From Dehalogenimonas formicexedens (GTDB lineage Bacteria > Chloroflexota > Dehalococcoidia > Dehalococcoidales > Dehalococcoidaceae): a DNA stretch of 64,000 nt. Positions 26,066 through 33,397 of the stretch are shown piece after piece. Position 1 is the stretch's first letter; every line of letters begins with the position of its first letter. The stretch lies in assembly GCF_001953175.1 (NCBI RefSeq), contig NZ_CP018258.1, positions 1,082,210 through 1,146,209 of the forward strand, in the 5' to 3' direction. The notes below the pieces were generated by a model, which saw only the letters and a list, made by a program, of their open reading frames with translations, did no database searches and had not been told where the DNA came from. The position numbers and the translations under genes are program-made.

Positions 26066-26290
26066 TTAACGGGATGCCTGTTTGGACACCGTGATCACCG
26101 AACCCGTCTTGGTCAACAGGCTGTCGAGCTGCTCCTCGGTAAACAGCCGCCATCCCCGAAAATCCCGGTGCATGTCCCCCGGAAGTTCTGCCTCCTCGCA
26201 CCAGCGGTAAAGCGTGTTCCTGCTGATGCCTACCATGCGGCAGACTTCGGCGGTCCTGAAGTAATTTGTCCCCTTAATAGTCACAGGCAT
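26066..26290 (-). CDS. MerR-type helix-turn-helix protein
   Basis: 74 residues with one MerR/HTH_17 DNA-binding domain (YFRTAEVCRMVGISRNTLYR, then FRGWRLFTEEQLDSLL). There is no effector or dimerisation domain. ATG at 26290 is used because GGAGG sits six bases before it; an in-frame TTG lies four codons upstream. It is placed between two related histidine kinases, 29 bases upstream of the first on the same strand, so it is likely co-transcribed with that kinase and could be part of its output. Confidence 0.8.
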   Translation of the reverse strand: MPVTIKGTNYFRTAEVCRMVGISRNTLYRWCEEAELPGDMHRDFRGWRLFTEEQLDSLLTKTGSVITVSKQASR

Positions 26291-26470
26291 ATTTGCCTCC
26301 AATTACGATAGTTGACACACTCTACCATACCCGCGTGGCCGGCAATATCCCTCTTTAGTACTGGTCGCTTCGATTTCTAAAGGTATATCAAGCCATCCTG
26401 CCGCAGGGGACGCATTACATTTTGCCCTCGTTGTTTTCCCCATTGTCCTTAATTTGACACCGGCAGGGTC

Positions 26471-29149
26471 ATGAGATACAGTATTAAGACTTTGGCACTA
26501 GGGCTTAATACCTGGACAAACGGCGTCTCTGAAAGTCTGAATATCGCAATGCAAAGTAACTTTCAGGTACTCGTCATCGGGCCGCAACACCCCAGGATCG
26601 TTGCTTTTTTAAAATCCTTAGAGTTCTCGTTTCAGGTACGTGACGCCATCGGTCACCAGGAACTGCGCCTGTTGCTGCATGACAATCCCTGGGACCTGCT
26701 GATCCTCGAATACCCCTTTTCCGGGATGACCGTCTCGGACATCGTCTCCCTGCGCGACAGGTTTACGCCCCAGACCTCGATAATTTTCGCACTTGATAAG
26801 GCTCTGGCAAAGAGTGTCCCCTCCTCGGTACTGGCAAGCGGCGACGATTATTTCATCATCGATGACGTTGACCGGTTGCTTCCGGCGGTGCACCGCGCCA
26901 TTGCAAACCGGGTAATCCGGCAGAAACACTGGGAGGCCGAGAGCAAGGCCCACCAGCAGGCCGAGCTCAATCAGGTGATCCTGGATTCGCTTCCCCACCC
27001 CATCATGCTCATCAAGCCGAACACCTTTGAGATCGTCGCCGCCAACAGAGCGGCTTCTGAATCCGGGGTCGCCAGGGGAGGGCATTGTTACAAAACATGG
27101 GCTGGTGAGGACACACCCTGTGCCTGGTGCCTGGCGCCGGTTTTATGGAAGAGCGGGATGGCCCAGCAGAGAGAAGTCTTCTGGAAAGGCCGGTGGTGGG
27201 AAGCCCATTGGATCCCGGCCGACAAAGACCACTACCTGCATTTTGTCTATGACATCACGGCGCTGAAAAAAGCGGAAGAAGGTATGCAGCTCCGCGTTCA
27301 ACTCCTGGATTCCGTATCTGATTCGGTGTTTCTCTCCGAGGTTGGAGGCACAATTTTAGATTGTAATGAGAATGCTTTTAAGACAAGAGGTTATGCCCGG
27401 GAAGAGCTCATCGGGGCTGATATCAGGGTCCTCCGGCCTGTTGTGGATGTTCCTGACTGGGATGAGACGAGAAAGCAGATTATCGAAAAAGGGGAGATAA
27501 CTTACCAGTCTTCCCACCGCCGGAAAGACGGTTCGACCTTCCCGATCGAGGTGCACGCCAGGTCGATCGAACGGAACGGTTCCGTCCAGATACTTTCGGT
27601 CGTCCGGGACATTGCCGAGCGCAAGCAGGCGGAAGATCGCCTGAAAACGAGCATTAACCGTCTTTCGGCGGCGGAGCGTGTTTCCAGATTCGGCAATTGG
27701 GAGTTTAACCTCAACGACAACCTCGTTTTCGCCTCACAGGGCGCCCGCCGGATCTACGGCCTGTTGAAAGAAACTCTGACCATTCCGGAGGTCCAGCAGA
27801 TTCCCCTCCCCGAATACCGTAGCATGCTCGATAAGGCTCTCGCGGATCTCGTCACTCGGAACAGTCCCTATGAGGTAGAGTTCAAGATCAAGCGCCCGTC
27901 CGACGCCCTCGTCCTCGATATTCATTCGATAGCTGAATTCGACAGATCCCGGAACGTGGTCTTCGGCGTCATCCAGGACGTGACCGAGGCGAGGCGGGCC
28001 GAGGAAGAAAACCGCAAGCTCCGTGAAAAAGCGGAGAATGCCAGCCGGCTGTCGACCGTCGGAGAAATGGCCGCCGGCATCGCCCACGAAATAAACAATC
28101 CCCTGACCGGGGTTGTCGGTTTCTCGGAGCTTTTACTGGGCAGAACCGACCTGCCGGCCGATGTGATCGACCAATTACAGATAATCAACCAGGGCAGCGT
28201 CAGGGTCAAGGAGATCGTCGGCCGCATGCTAACCTTCGCGCGGCAGAACAAACCCCGGAAGAGCAGCGTCAACATCGCCGAACTGCTTGACAACACCCTG
28301 GAGCTGCGGAGTTACGTCCTGAGAACTTCCAACATCGAAGTGGTCAGGGATTACGATTACGACCTGCCATCGGTGATTGCCGATGCCGGCCAGCTTCAGC
28401 AGGTGTTTTTGAACATCATCGTCAACGCCGAATATTCGATGAAAAAGGCTCACGATAAAGGCATCCTCCGCATCGGTGCCGCCCCGTATGGTGATTGTGT
28501 CAGGATCTCTATCCAGGACAACGGGCTCGGCATGAACGAAGATGTGGTGTCCAAGCTGTTCCAGCCTTTCTTCACCACAAAAGACCCCGGCGAAGGTACT
28601 GGCCTGGGTTTATCCCTGTCGCTGGGAATCATTCAGGAGCATGGAGGCGACATTCGCGTTGAAAGCGTCCTCGGTGATGGAGCCACTTTTATCATCGAAC
28701 TGCCGATTACTGCCGGGGCAGAAATTCCACCGGCGACCCAGCCCGTTACATCTCGGGAATGCAAGACAGCCTCGGCCAAAGTTTTAGTGATAGACGACGA
28801 GCCCCACGTGAGGTCTCTTATTAAGACGCTGCTCACGAGGAGCGGCCACCTCGTCGAAACGTGTGATAATCCTCTCCGGGCTACCGACATATTGAAAAGC
28901 AGGAATTTCGATGTTGTATTCCTCGATATCCGGATGCCCGGCAAGAGCGGCATTGAAATTTATAATGAGATGCGTGAGACATCGCCCGAACAGGCTAAAA
29001 GAGTCGTATTTGTTACCGGAGATTCGTCGGATTTCATGATACGGGAATTTCTCAAAACCCGAGGCGTTCCCTGCATAATGAAGCCCCTCGACCGCAAAGC
29101 CGTTGAAACTGCCATGGATGATGTTCGCGGAGGCGTTCTCAGGGCGTAG
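26471..29149 (+). CDS. Hybrid histidine kinase with N-terminal pseudo-receiver, three PAS domains and C-terminal receiver
   Basis: 892 residues without membrane helices, so cytoplasmic. Residues about 30-145 look like a receiver, but the acceptor position is Glu (LLILEYPFSGM) and the Lys is lost. PAS domains follow: the first has a cysteine cluster (HCYKTWAGEDTPCAWC near 205-220), then two more before about 530. HisKA carries [12 protein letters not shown], the catalytic domain carries NIIVNAEYS and [10 protein letters not shown], and a C-terminal receiver has a normal Asp (VVFLDIRMPGKSG). A later ATG (26549) is a possible start. The paired-cysteine PAS may bind a metal or sense redox; that is speculation. 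Confidence 0.9.
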   Translation: MRYSIKTLALGLNTWTNGVSESLNIAMQSNFQVLVIGPQHPRIVAFLKSLEFSFQVRDAIGHQELRLLLHDNPWDLLILEYPFSGMTVSDIVSLRDRFTPQTSIIFALDKALAKSVPSSVLASGDDYFIIDDVDRLLPAVHRAIANRVIRQKHWEAESKAHQQAELNQVILDSLPHPIMLIKPNTFEIVAANRAASESGVARGGHCYKTWAGEDTPCAWCLAPVLWKSGMAQQREVFWKGRWWEAHWIPADKDHYLHFVYDITALKKAEEGMQLRVQLLDSVSDSVFLSEVGGTILDCNENAFKTRGYAREELIGADIRVLRPVVDVPDWDETRKQIIEKGEITYQSSHRRKDGSTFPIEVHARSIERNGSVQILSVVRDIAERKQAEDRLKTSINRLSAAERVSRFGNWEFNLNDNLVFASQGARRIYGLLKETLTIPEVQQIPLPEYRSMLDKALADLVTRNSPYEVEFKIKRPSDALVLDIHSIAEFDRSRNVVFGVIQDVTEARRAEEENRKLREKAENASRLSTVGEMAAGIAHEINNPLTGVVGFSELLLGRTDLPADVIDQLQIINQGSVRVKEIVGRMLTFARQNKPRKSSVNIAELLDNTLELRSYVLRTSNIEVVRDYDYDLPSVIADAGQLQQVFLNIIVNAEYSMKKAHDKGILRIGAAPYGDCVRISIQDNGLGMNEDVVSKLFQPFFTTKDPGEGTGLGLSLSLGIIQEHGGDIRVESVLGDGATFIIELPITAGAEIPPATQPVTSRECKTASAKVLVIDDEPHVRSLIKTLLTRSGHLVETCDNPLRATDILKSRNFDVVFLDIRMPGKSGIEIYNEMRETSPEQAKRVVFVTGDSSDFMIREFLKTRGVPCIMKPLDRKAVETAMDDVRGGVLRA

Positions 29150-29181
29150 TGGTTGTCGATTAACCTCTAAATCCTTCGCGT

Positions 29182-29259
29182 GGACTGCTTGAATGGCAGT
29201 CCGTGGCAATCGTCCCTGAATAGTACACCGATCAAAACGTGCGAGGCATTCGCCTCGCA
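29182..29259. other. Two hairpins between the hybrid kinase and the macrodomain gene
   Basis: GGACTGC/GCAGTCC (29182-29202) and TGCGAGGC/GCCTCGCA (29240-29259) are perfect inverted repeats. Neither is followed by a T-run, so they are not canonical terminators. Confidence 0.45.
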
Positions 29260-29322
29260 GTATTAGCTCCGTAAATCACCAACCCATTTTGACCTATTCA
29301 CCTTCAGGGCTATGATTAATAC

Positions 29323-29874
29323 ATGGACAGCATCACCATCAAATCCACCACCATCAACCTGACGATGGGCGACATCGTCGCCGCCAAAGTTGACGCCATT
29401 GTGAACGCCGCCAATTCGGAACTGGCCGGCGACGGAGGCGTCGACGGCGCCATCCACCGGGCAGGCGGACCCGATATTCACGTCGCCTGCCACGAGATCT
29501 TTCAAAAGCAGGGACCTCTTCCCCCCGGCAAGGCCGTTATAACAACCGCTGGCAACCTTCCCGCCAAATGCGTCATCCACACAGTGGGACCGATCTGGTA
29601 TGGCGGCAAGAACAGCGAGGCCGAGACGCTGGCCAGCGCTTATATTGAGAGCTTGAAGCTAGCAACCGCTAACAACCTAGAAAGCGTCGCCTTCCCGTCC
29701 CTGAGCACGGGGGCTTATCATTATCCGGTTGACCAGGCTTCGAAAATAGCATTGGAAACCGTTGCCGATTATTTGAGATCGAACGAAACCAGCCTAAAAG
29801 AAGTCCGGTTCGTTCTTTATGACACAAAGACTTACGATGCTTATGCCAGGGATTTGACTGAAATAGCTTCCTAA
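29323..29874 (+). CDS. Macrodomain protein (ADP-ribose/O-acetyl-ADP-ribose hydrolase family)
   Basis: 183 residues forming a single macrodomain: GDIVAAKVDAIVNAANSELA at residue 16, then DGGVDGAIHRAGG, GKAVITTAGNLPAKCVIHTVGP, and SLSTGAYHYPVDQA, which is the phosphate-binding loop. These match the MacroD/YmdB group that hydrolyses O-acetyl-ADP-ribose and removes ADP-ribose from proteins. No ADP-ribosyltransferase or sirtuin gene is adjacent. Confidence 0.93.
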   Translation: MDSITIKSTTINLTMGDIVAAKVDAIVNAANSELAGDGGVDGAIHRAGGPDIHVACHEIFQKQGPLPPGKAVITTAGNLPAKCVIHTVGPIWYGGKNSEAETLASAYIESLKLATANNLESVAFPSLSTGAYHYPVDQASKIALETVADYLRSNETSLKEVRFVLYDTKTYDAYARDLTEIAS

Positions 29875-29994
29875 CTGATCTTGGTGGTGGCGCCCAGATT
29901 ATCACACTCCCAATCTTTTGAGACCTGCGGGTCTATGTTTGGATGATCTGCGATTCTCCATCTACTGAGCGCCATTCTTTTGGTACCGTATATT

Positions 29995-31548
29995 TTATTC
30001 TGTCGCCGGAACCAAAACTTCTGCATTTATCTCCGCGGCCGAAATAATTTGATTCGGCATCAGAATAAACGCCGTCACAGCAGCCACAACCATGACGATG
30101 GCCGTCACCAGCAGGGCTTCGGACATTCCGGACACGAAAGCTTCGTTTGTTTTAGTCACGATCAGCGCCGAAGTCTGCGGGTCTGGTATCGCTGACGCCA
30201 CCCCATGGGCAGCCTGGATGCTGCTTCTGATCGGATCGGCAAGTTGCGGAGGCAGAGCCTGTATCCAGCCACTGCCATTGATGTTACCAAGATAATTGGT
30301 GTTGATCGTTGAACCTATGACTGCCACACCGATGGCTCCGCCGATCTGTCGGGTGGTGTCGTTCATCGCCGAGCCCACGCCGGCTTCGTCAACGGGTATT
30401 GAACCCATCACCGAGTTGGTTGCCGGGCTCATCGTCAAGCCCATCCCAAGGCCGATGATGACCATTCCAAAGGCGATGGAGCTATAGGCAGTATCCACGG
30501 CGGCAATTGAGTAAAAATAGAAGAACCCGAGAGCCGACAGCATTATTCCCGCGCTGACAGTAACTTTCGTCCCCATGCGTTGTGCCAGTTTGGCTGACAG
30601 AACAGAGGTCAAGAATAGCGCAGCCACCAGGGGCATGAGTTTCACCCCGGTTTGCAGCGGCGTATTTCCCAAAATTGTCTGCAGGTACTGGCCCAGGATG
30701 AATAACGCGCCCATTACTACAAACGATATCAGGGTGAGTGAGATGATTGCCCCTGAAAAGGACATGTTTTTGAAAAAACTGAGAGGCAGCATCGGGTTCT
30801 TTGTACGCCGTTCCCATAGACCGAAAAGGGCAAATATGACCAGCCCGCCGGTGATGAAGGCTACCACCCCGCTATCAGACCAGCCCACTCGTCCGGCTTG
30901 GATGATGCCGTGGATGAATAAGAACAGACCTCCGGCGGAAAGCAGTGATCCTAAGATATCAAGGCGTTTCGGCTGAGATGATCTAGATGCGCGGACAACC
31001 AGAATGATTCCGGTTATGCTGATAAGTACCACCGGTATGTTGATGTAGAAAATGGAACTCCAGGCGTAATGTTCCAATAACCAGCCGCCCACCAGCGGCC
31101 CGACGCCGACCCCCAGACCGAAGACAGCCGACCAGATAGCGATCGACAACGCCCTTTCTTTCGGCTGGCGAAAGATATCGGTGAGAATTGAAAGAGTCGA
31201 AGGCATGATAGCCGCCCCGCCCACTCCCATCAGCGCCCTCATGGTGATGAGCATATTGCTGCTGCTGGCTAATCCTGCCCCCAGCGAAAAGATGCCAAAA
31301 ACAGCCAGACCGCCGATCAGCATCCTTTTGCGCCCGATCCTGTCCCCTATGGCTCCGAAGGTCAGCAGGCAGGCGGCAAAGACCAGCAGGTATGAGTCGA
31401 CGATCCATTGCAGCGCCGTGGCGCTCGCTCCGAGACCATTGGCGATCGAAGGCAGTGCCAGGTTCAAAATGGTATTGTCGATTGAAATGGCGAAAAGGGA
31501 TAGACTCAAAAAACCAAGCGCGATCCATTTACCGTTGTTGATTTTCAT
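29995..31548 (-). CDS. DHA2-family MFS exporter in TetR-controlled cluster
   Basis: 517 residues with about 14 membrane helices. The opening LFAISIDNTILNLALPSIA, WIVDSYLLVFAACLLTFGAIGDR and GRKRMLIGG are the DHA2 signatures. It is a proton-driven exporter of unknown substrate and a paralogue of the one at 15291. It is the last gene of a minus-strand run tetR, ferredoxin, cytochrome-like, exporter with short gaps (65 bases from the cytochrome gene), so the exporter is probably under the TetR repressor. Confidence 0.93.
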   Translation of the reverse strand: MKINNGKWIALGFLSLSLFAISIDNTILNLALPSIANGLGASATALQWIVDSYLLVFAACLLTFGAIGDRIGRKRMLIGGLAVFGIFSLGAGLASSSNMLITMRALMGVGGAAIMPSTLSILTDIFRQPKERALSIAIWSAVFGLGVGVGPLVGGWLLEHYAWSSIFYINIPVVLISITGIILVVRASRSSQPKRLDILGSLLSAGGLFLFIHGIIQAGRVGWSDSGVVAFITGGLVIFALFGLWERRTKNPMLPLSFFKNMSFSGAIISLTLISFVVMGALFILGQYLQTILGNTPLQTGVKLMPLVAALFLTSVLSAKLAQRMGTKVTVSAGIMLSALGFFYFYSIAAVDTAYSSIAFGMVIIGLGMGLTMSPATNSVMGSIPVDEAGVGSAMNDTTRQIGGAIGVAVIGSTINTNYLGNINGSGWIQALPPQLADPIRSSIQAAHGVASAIPDPQTSALIVTKTNEAFVSGMSEALLVTAIVMVVAAVTAFILMPNQIISAAEINAEVLVPATE

Positions 31549-31613
31549 CAGTACCTCGAAATATCGATATTACCTTGTTCACTGCGCAATCAAAAACCTA
31601 AATTTGGCTGCCG

Positions 31614-31922
31614 TTAACTGTTCTTGAGCCATGCCGCCAGGATTGATTGCTGCTCTGCCGTGAGCTTACCGGCGGTTTTATGGTCCGTAAGGAATGCCGC
31701 CAGGCTGCTTTGGCTGAGATCCACTAACGATGAAGGCGTGATATCTGGCCCGTGGCCTCCCGTCCGGTCCTGCCCGTGACAACTGGCGCAATCATTGGAA
31801 AAGATCTGGGATGCATCGGATAAATCGGTGGGTGAAATGGTTTTAGGGGTGCATGATGTTGCCAGGCCGCCCAAAATGAGCGCCATTGCCGTTGTTACCA
31901 AAACTACTGCTGTCTTTCTCAT
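31614..31922 (-). CDS. Small c-type cytochrome-like lipoprotein
   Basis: 102 residues. The start is a signal peptide with a plausible lipobox ending ATS-Cys24, so it is likely exported and lipid-anchored. A single haem c motif C-A-S-C-H lies at 45-49, followed by GQDRTGGHGPDI and an LTAEQQSILAAWLKNS end, as in small cytochrome c domains (cytochrome_CBB3 type). There is no methionine after the haem motif, so the usual Met axial ligand is missing; a His in LTDHKTAG could replace it. The setting, between a ferredoxin gene and an exporter gene, is unusual. Confidence 0.8.
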   Translation of the reverse strand: MRKTAVVLVTTAMALILGGLATSCTPKTISPTDLSDASQIFSNDCASCHGQDRTGGHGPDITPSSLVDLSQSSLAAFLTDHKTAGKLTAEQQSILAAWLKNS

Positions 31923-31959
31923 TTCAACCTCTTTTGATAGTTGCCTCGTCGGATTTCGT

Positions 31960-32232
31960 CTAAATTCCGGGTAACGCGGCCGGTTCCTGCTTATCCTTTG
32001 AAATTTCCCCCGTGATCGCTCCGTGGGGACAGGCTTTTACGCACTTGAAACAACCCTTGCAATTCTCAGAGTTATCGATGCGCGAATGCTTGTGGAAAAA
32101 AACGTTCACTTTTCCGATGACATGTTCCGGGCAGGCTTCGACACAATCCCAGCACGCTTTGCATAATTGGGTGTCCAGTTCGATGTAAACCGTTCGATGG
32201 TTGGATTTGGATACTTTGATCGTTTGCGGCAT
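31960..32232 (-). CDS. Two-cluster ferredoxin (2x[4Fe-4S])
   Basis: 90 residues. Two complete cluster motifs are visible: CKACWDCVEACP near residue 19 and CKGCFKCVKACP near 60, separated by a 30-residue insert. It is a cytoplasmic electron carrier. It lies just downstream of the TetR gene, with an operator-like sequence in the gap, and upstream of the cytochrome-like and exporter genes, so it is presumably the first gene of the regulated unit. Confidence 0.9.
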   Translation of the reverse strand: MPQTIKVSKSNHRTVYIELDTQLCKACWDCVEACPEHVIGKVNVFFHKHSRIDNSENCKGCFKCVKACPHGAITGEISKDKQEPAALPGI

Positions 32233-32249
32233 GAAACGTTCTCCTATTT

Positions 32250-32265
32250 AGTAATCACTTATTAA
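32250..32265. promoter_or_regulatory. TetR operator-like site upstream of the ferredoxin gene
   Basis: AGTAATCACTTATTAA matches 14 of 16 bases of the site in front of the tetR gene (32924-32939). It lies 18 bases upstream of the ferredoxin start. Confidence 0.6.
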
Positions 32266-32298
32266 ATATCATCGATAAAAAAAGGGAGCCTGTTTAGA

Positions 32299-32919
32299 TC
32301 ACTTGCAGATACCGCCCAGAAAAAGCTTTACCAGCGTTCGGGCTACCTCTTCGTCCCCTGCTTTTAACCTGGGGCCGGTAAACGGCGTTTGTTTTTCAAG
32401 AATGTACATGAGGATGGATCCGACGAACGACTTAGCGGCAATATCGGCGTTAAGCTCGATAAAATCCCCGTCGAGGGTTCGCTGCCTGATATATTGGGCC
32501 AGTCGCACTGTCAATCTTCCGGTGTCGGTTTCCTCACTGCCAGGAGAAACCTTTTCCAGGGCGCTGAAGGCGGCCAGTCGCAAGAACCTCGGGTCTTCCT
32601 CTCCATGAGACATGATGTGCCTGGTGACCGCCATGAGGAGGCCTTCGTCGTCTTTTTTCTGGATGAACTCCTTCAAAACGTCGGCCACCGGATGCTGGTC
32701 CATCAATTCTTTCAATCCGGTACGGTAAAGTTCTTCTTTTGTTGCAAAATACCGGAAAATCAGCGTTTCGCTGACGCCCGCCCGCTTCGCGATCTCCCTG
32801 GTTTTTGCGCCCTGGAATCCTTTTTCCGCAAAAACATCGAGAGCTGCCTGGAGGATCAGGTACCTTCGCTCTTCGTATTTGAGCCGTTCGCTCCGGATGG
32901 TTTTAGGTTTTGTGTCCAT
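32299..32919 (-). CDS. TetR/AcrR-family transcription regulator
   Basis: 206 residues from the ATG at 32919; an upstream in-frame start at 32970 is less likely because the palindromic operator lies between. The N-terminal helix-turn-helix is typical (ILQAALDVFAEKGFQGAKTR, then AGVSETLIFRYFATKEEL). The C-terminal ligand domain is diverse and gives no substrate. Its own promoter region and the ferredoxin promoter region share a 16-base near-palindrome, so it probably represses itself and the ferredoxin/cytochrome/exporter genes downstream until a compound is bound. Confidence 0.92.
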   Translation of the reverse strand: MDTKPKTIRSERLKYEERRYLILQAALDVFAEKGFQGAKTREIAKRAGVSETLIFRYFATKEELYRTGLKELMDQHPVADVLKEFIQKKDDEGLLMAVTRHIMSHGEEDPRFLRLAAFSALEKVSPGSEETDTGRLTVRLAQYIRQRTLDGDFIELNADIAAKSFVGSILMYILEKQTPFTGPRLKAGDEEVARTLVKLFLGGICK

Positions 32920-32939
32920 AGTAAGTAATCGCTTACTAA
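32919..32939. promoter_or_regulatory. TetR operator palindrome
   Basis: TAGTAAG-6-CTTACTA is a perfect inverted repeat at 32919-32938 that starts on the first base of the tetR ATG. It contains AGTAATCGCTTACTAA, which recurs with two changes at 32250. Confidence 0.65.
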
Positions 32940-33037
32940 TATACCTCTGTGATCCACTGCTGTCAAGCATCGTCTTAGTACTAATATATACCGTAATAAT
33001 ATTCTTTCAATCACCCCTCAAAAACGACACGAAACGC

Positions 33038-33068
33038 TTGACAGAACGCTGAACACTCGTGCTATAAT
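33038..33068 (+). promoter_or_regulatory. Strong promoter upstream of valS
   Basis: Perfect TTGACA (33038-33043) and TATAAT (33063-33068) hexamers with a 19-base spacer. The next ATG (33075) begins six bases after the -10 box, the same distance as at the leaderless-type gene at 7170. The valS start is 330 bases downstream. Confidence 0.7.
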
Positions 33069-33074
33069 CTCGTC

Positions 33075-33332
33075 ATGTCTAATAATAGAACAGATGTACC
33101 TTGTATCACCCATCCCCGGTGCGGGGCTACTCACCTCTTCCCAAAACAAATAGCTTTGAAACCATTTGATATGAAAATCAAATCCCACGTTTGGGGCAAA
33201 CGTAAATTTTCCGGATTCGTTTCGCATAAAAGGTTTTTGAAAATCTTCGCTGAAATAAATCCGGCGGGAACCCAACCTTCTCTCTCAGGTTCGGTGATGC
33301 AATATTCGCTGGTAGCAACCACTGACAACTGA
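33075..33332 (+). CDS. Possible small leaderless protein, or untranslated valS leader
   Basis: An 85-residue basic open frame that starts exactly where transcription from the promoter at 33038 would begin. It has no recognised domain, its last codons fall in a tandem 7-base repeat, and the opposite strand has frames of equal length. It may be a real small protein, a leader peptide, or simply part of a long untranslated leader of valS. This is the only candidate in the 430 bases between tetR and valS. Confidence 0.25.
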   Translation: MSNNRTDVPCITHPRCGATHLFPKQIALKPFDMKIKSHVWGKRKFSGFVSHKRFLKIFAEINPAGTQPSLSGSVMQYSLVATTDN

Positions 33333-33345
33333 CAACTGAAAACTG
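33321..33345. repeat. Tandem 7-base repeat ACTGACA
   Basis: ACTGACA at 33321 and 33328, then ACTGAAA at 33335 and ACTG. It lies 50 bases before valS. Confidence 0.6.
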
Positions 33346-33397
33346 TTAACTTAACATGCTACAATTACCAGAAACATCGCAAACAAGGACAATTCAC

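Noticed and set aside
33018-33275. Minus-strand 85-codon frame opposite the valS leader
   Set aside because: It lies across the promoter at 33038, has no recognisable domain and no ribosome site.
33080-33397. T-box riboswitch upstream of valS
   Set aside because: A GGCGGGAACC string near 33262 is reminiscent of the T-box sequence, but the conserved GGTGGNACCGCG form and a following terminator with T-run are not present.
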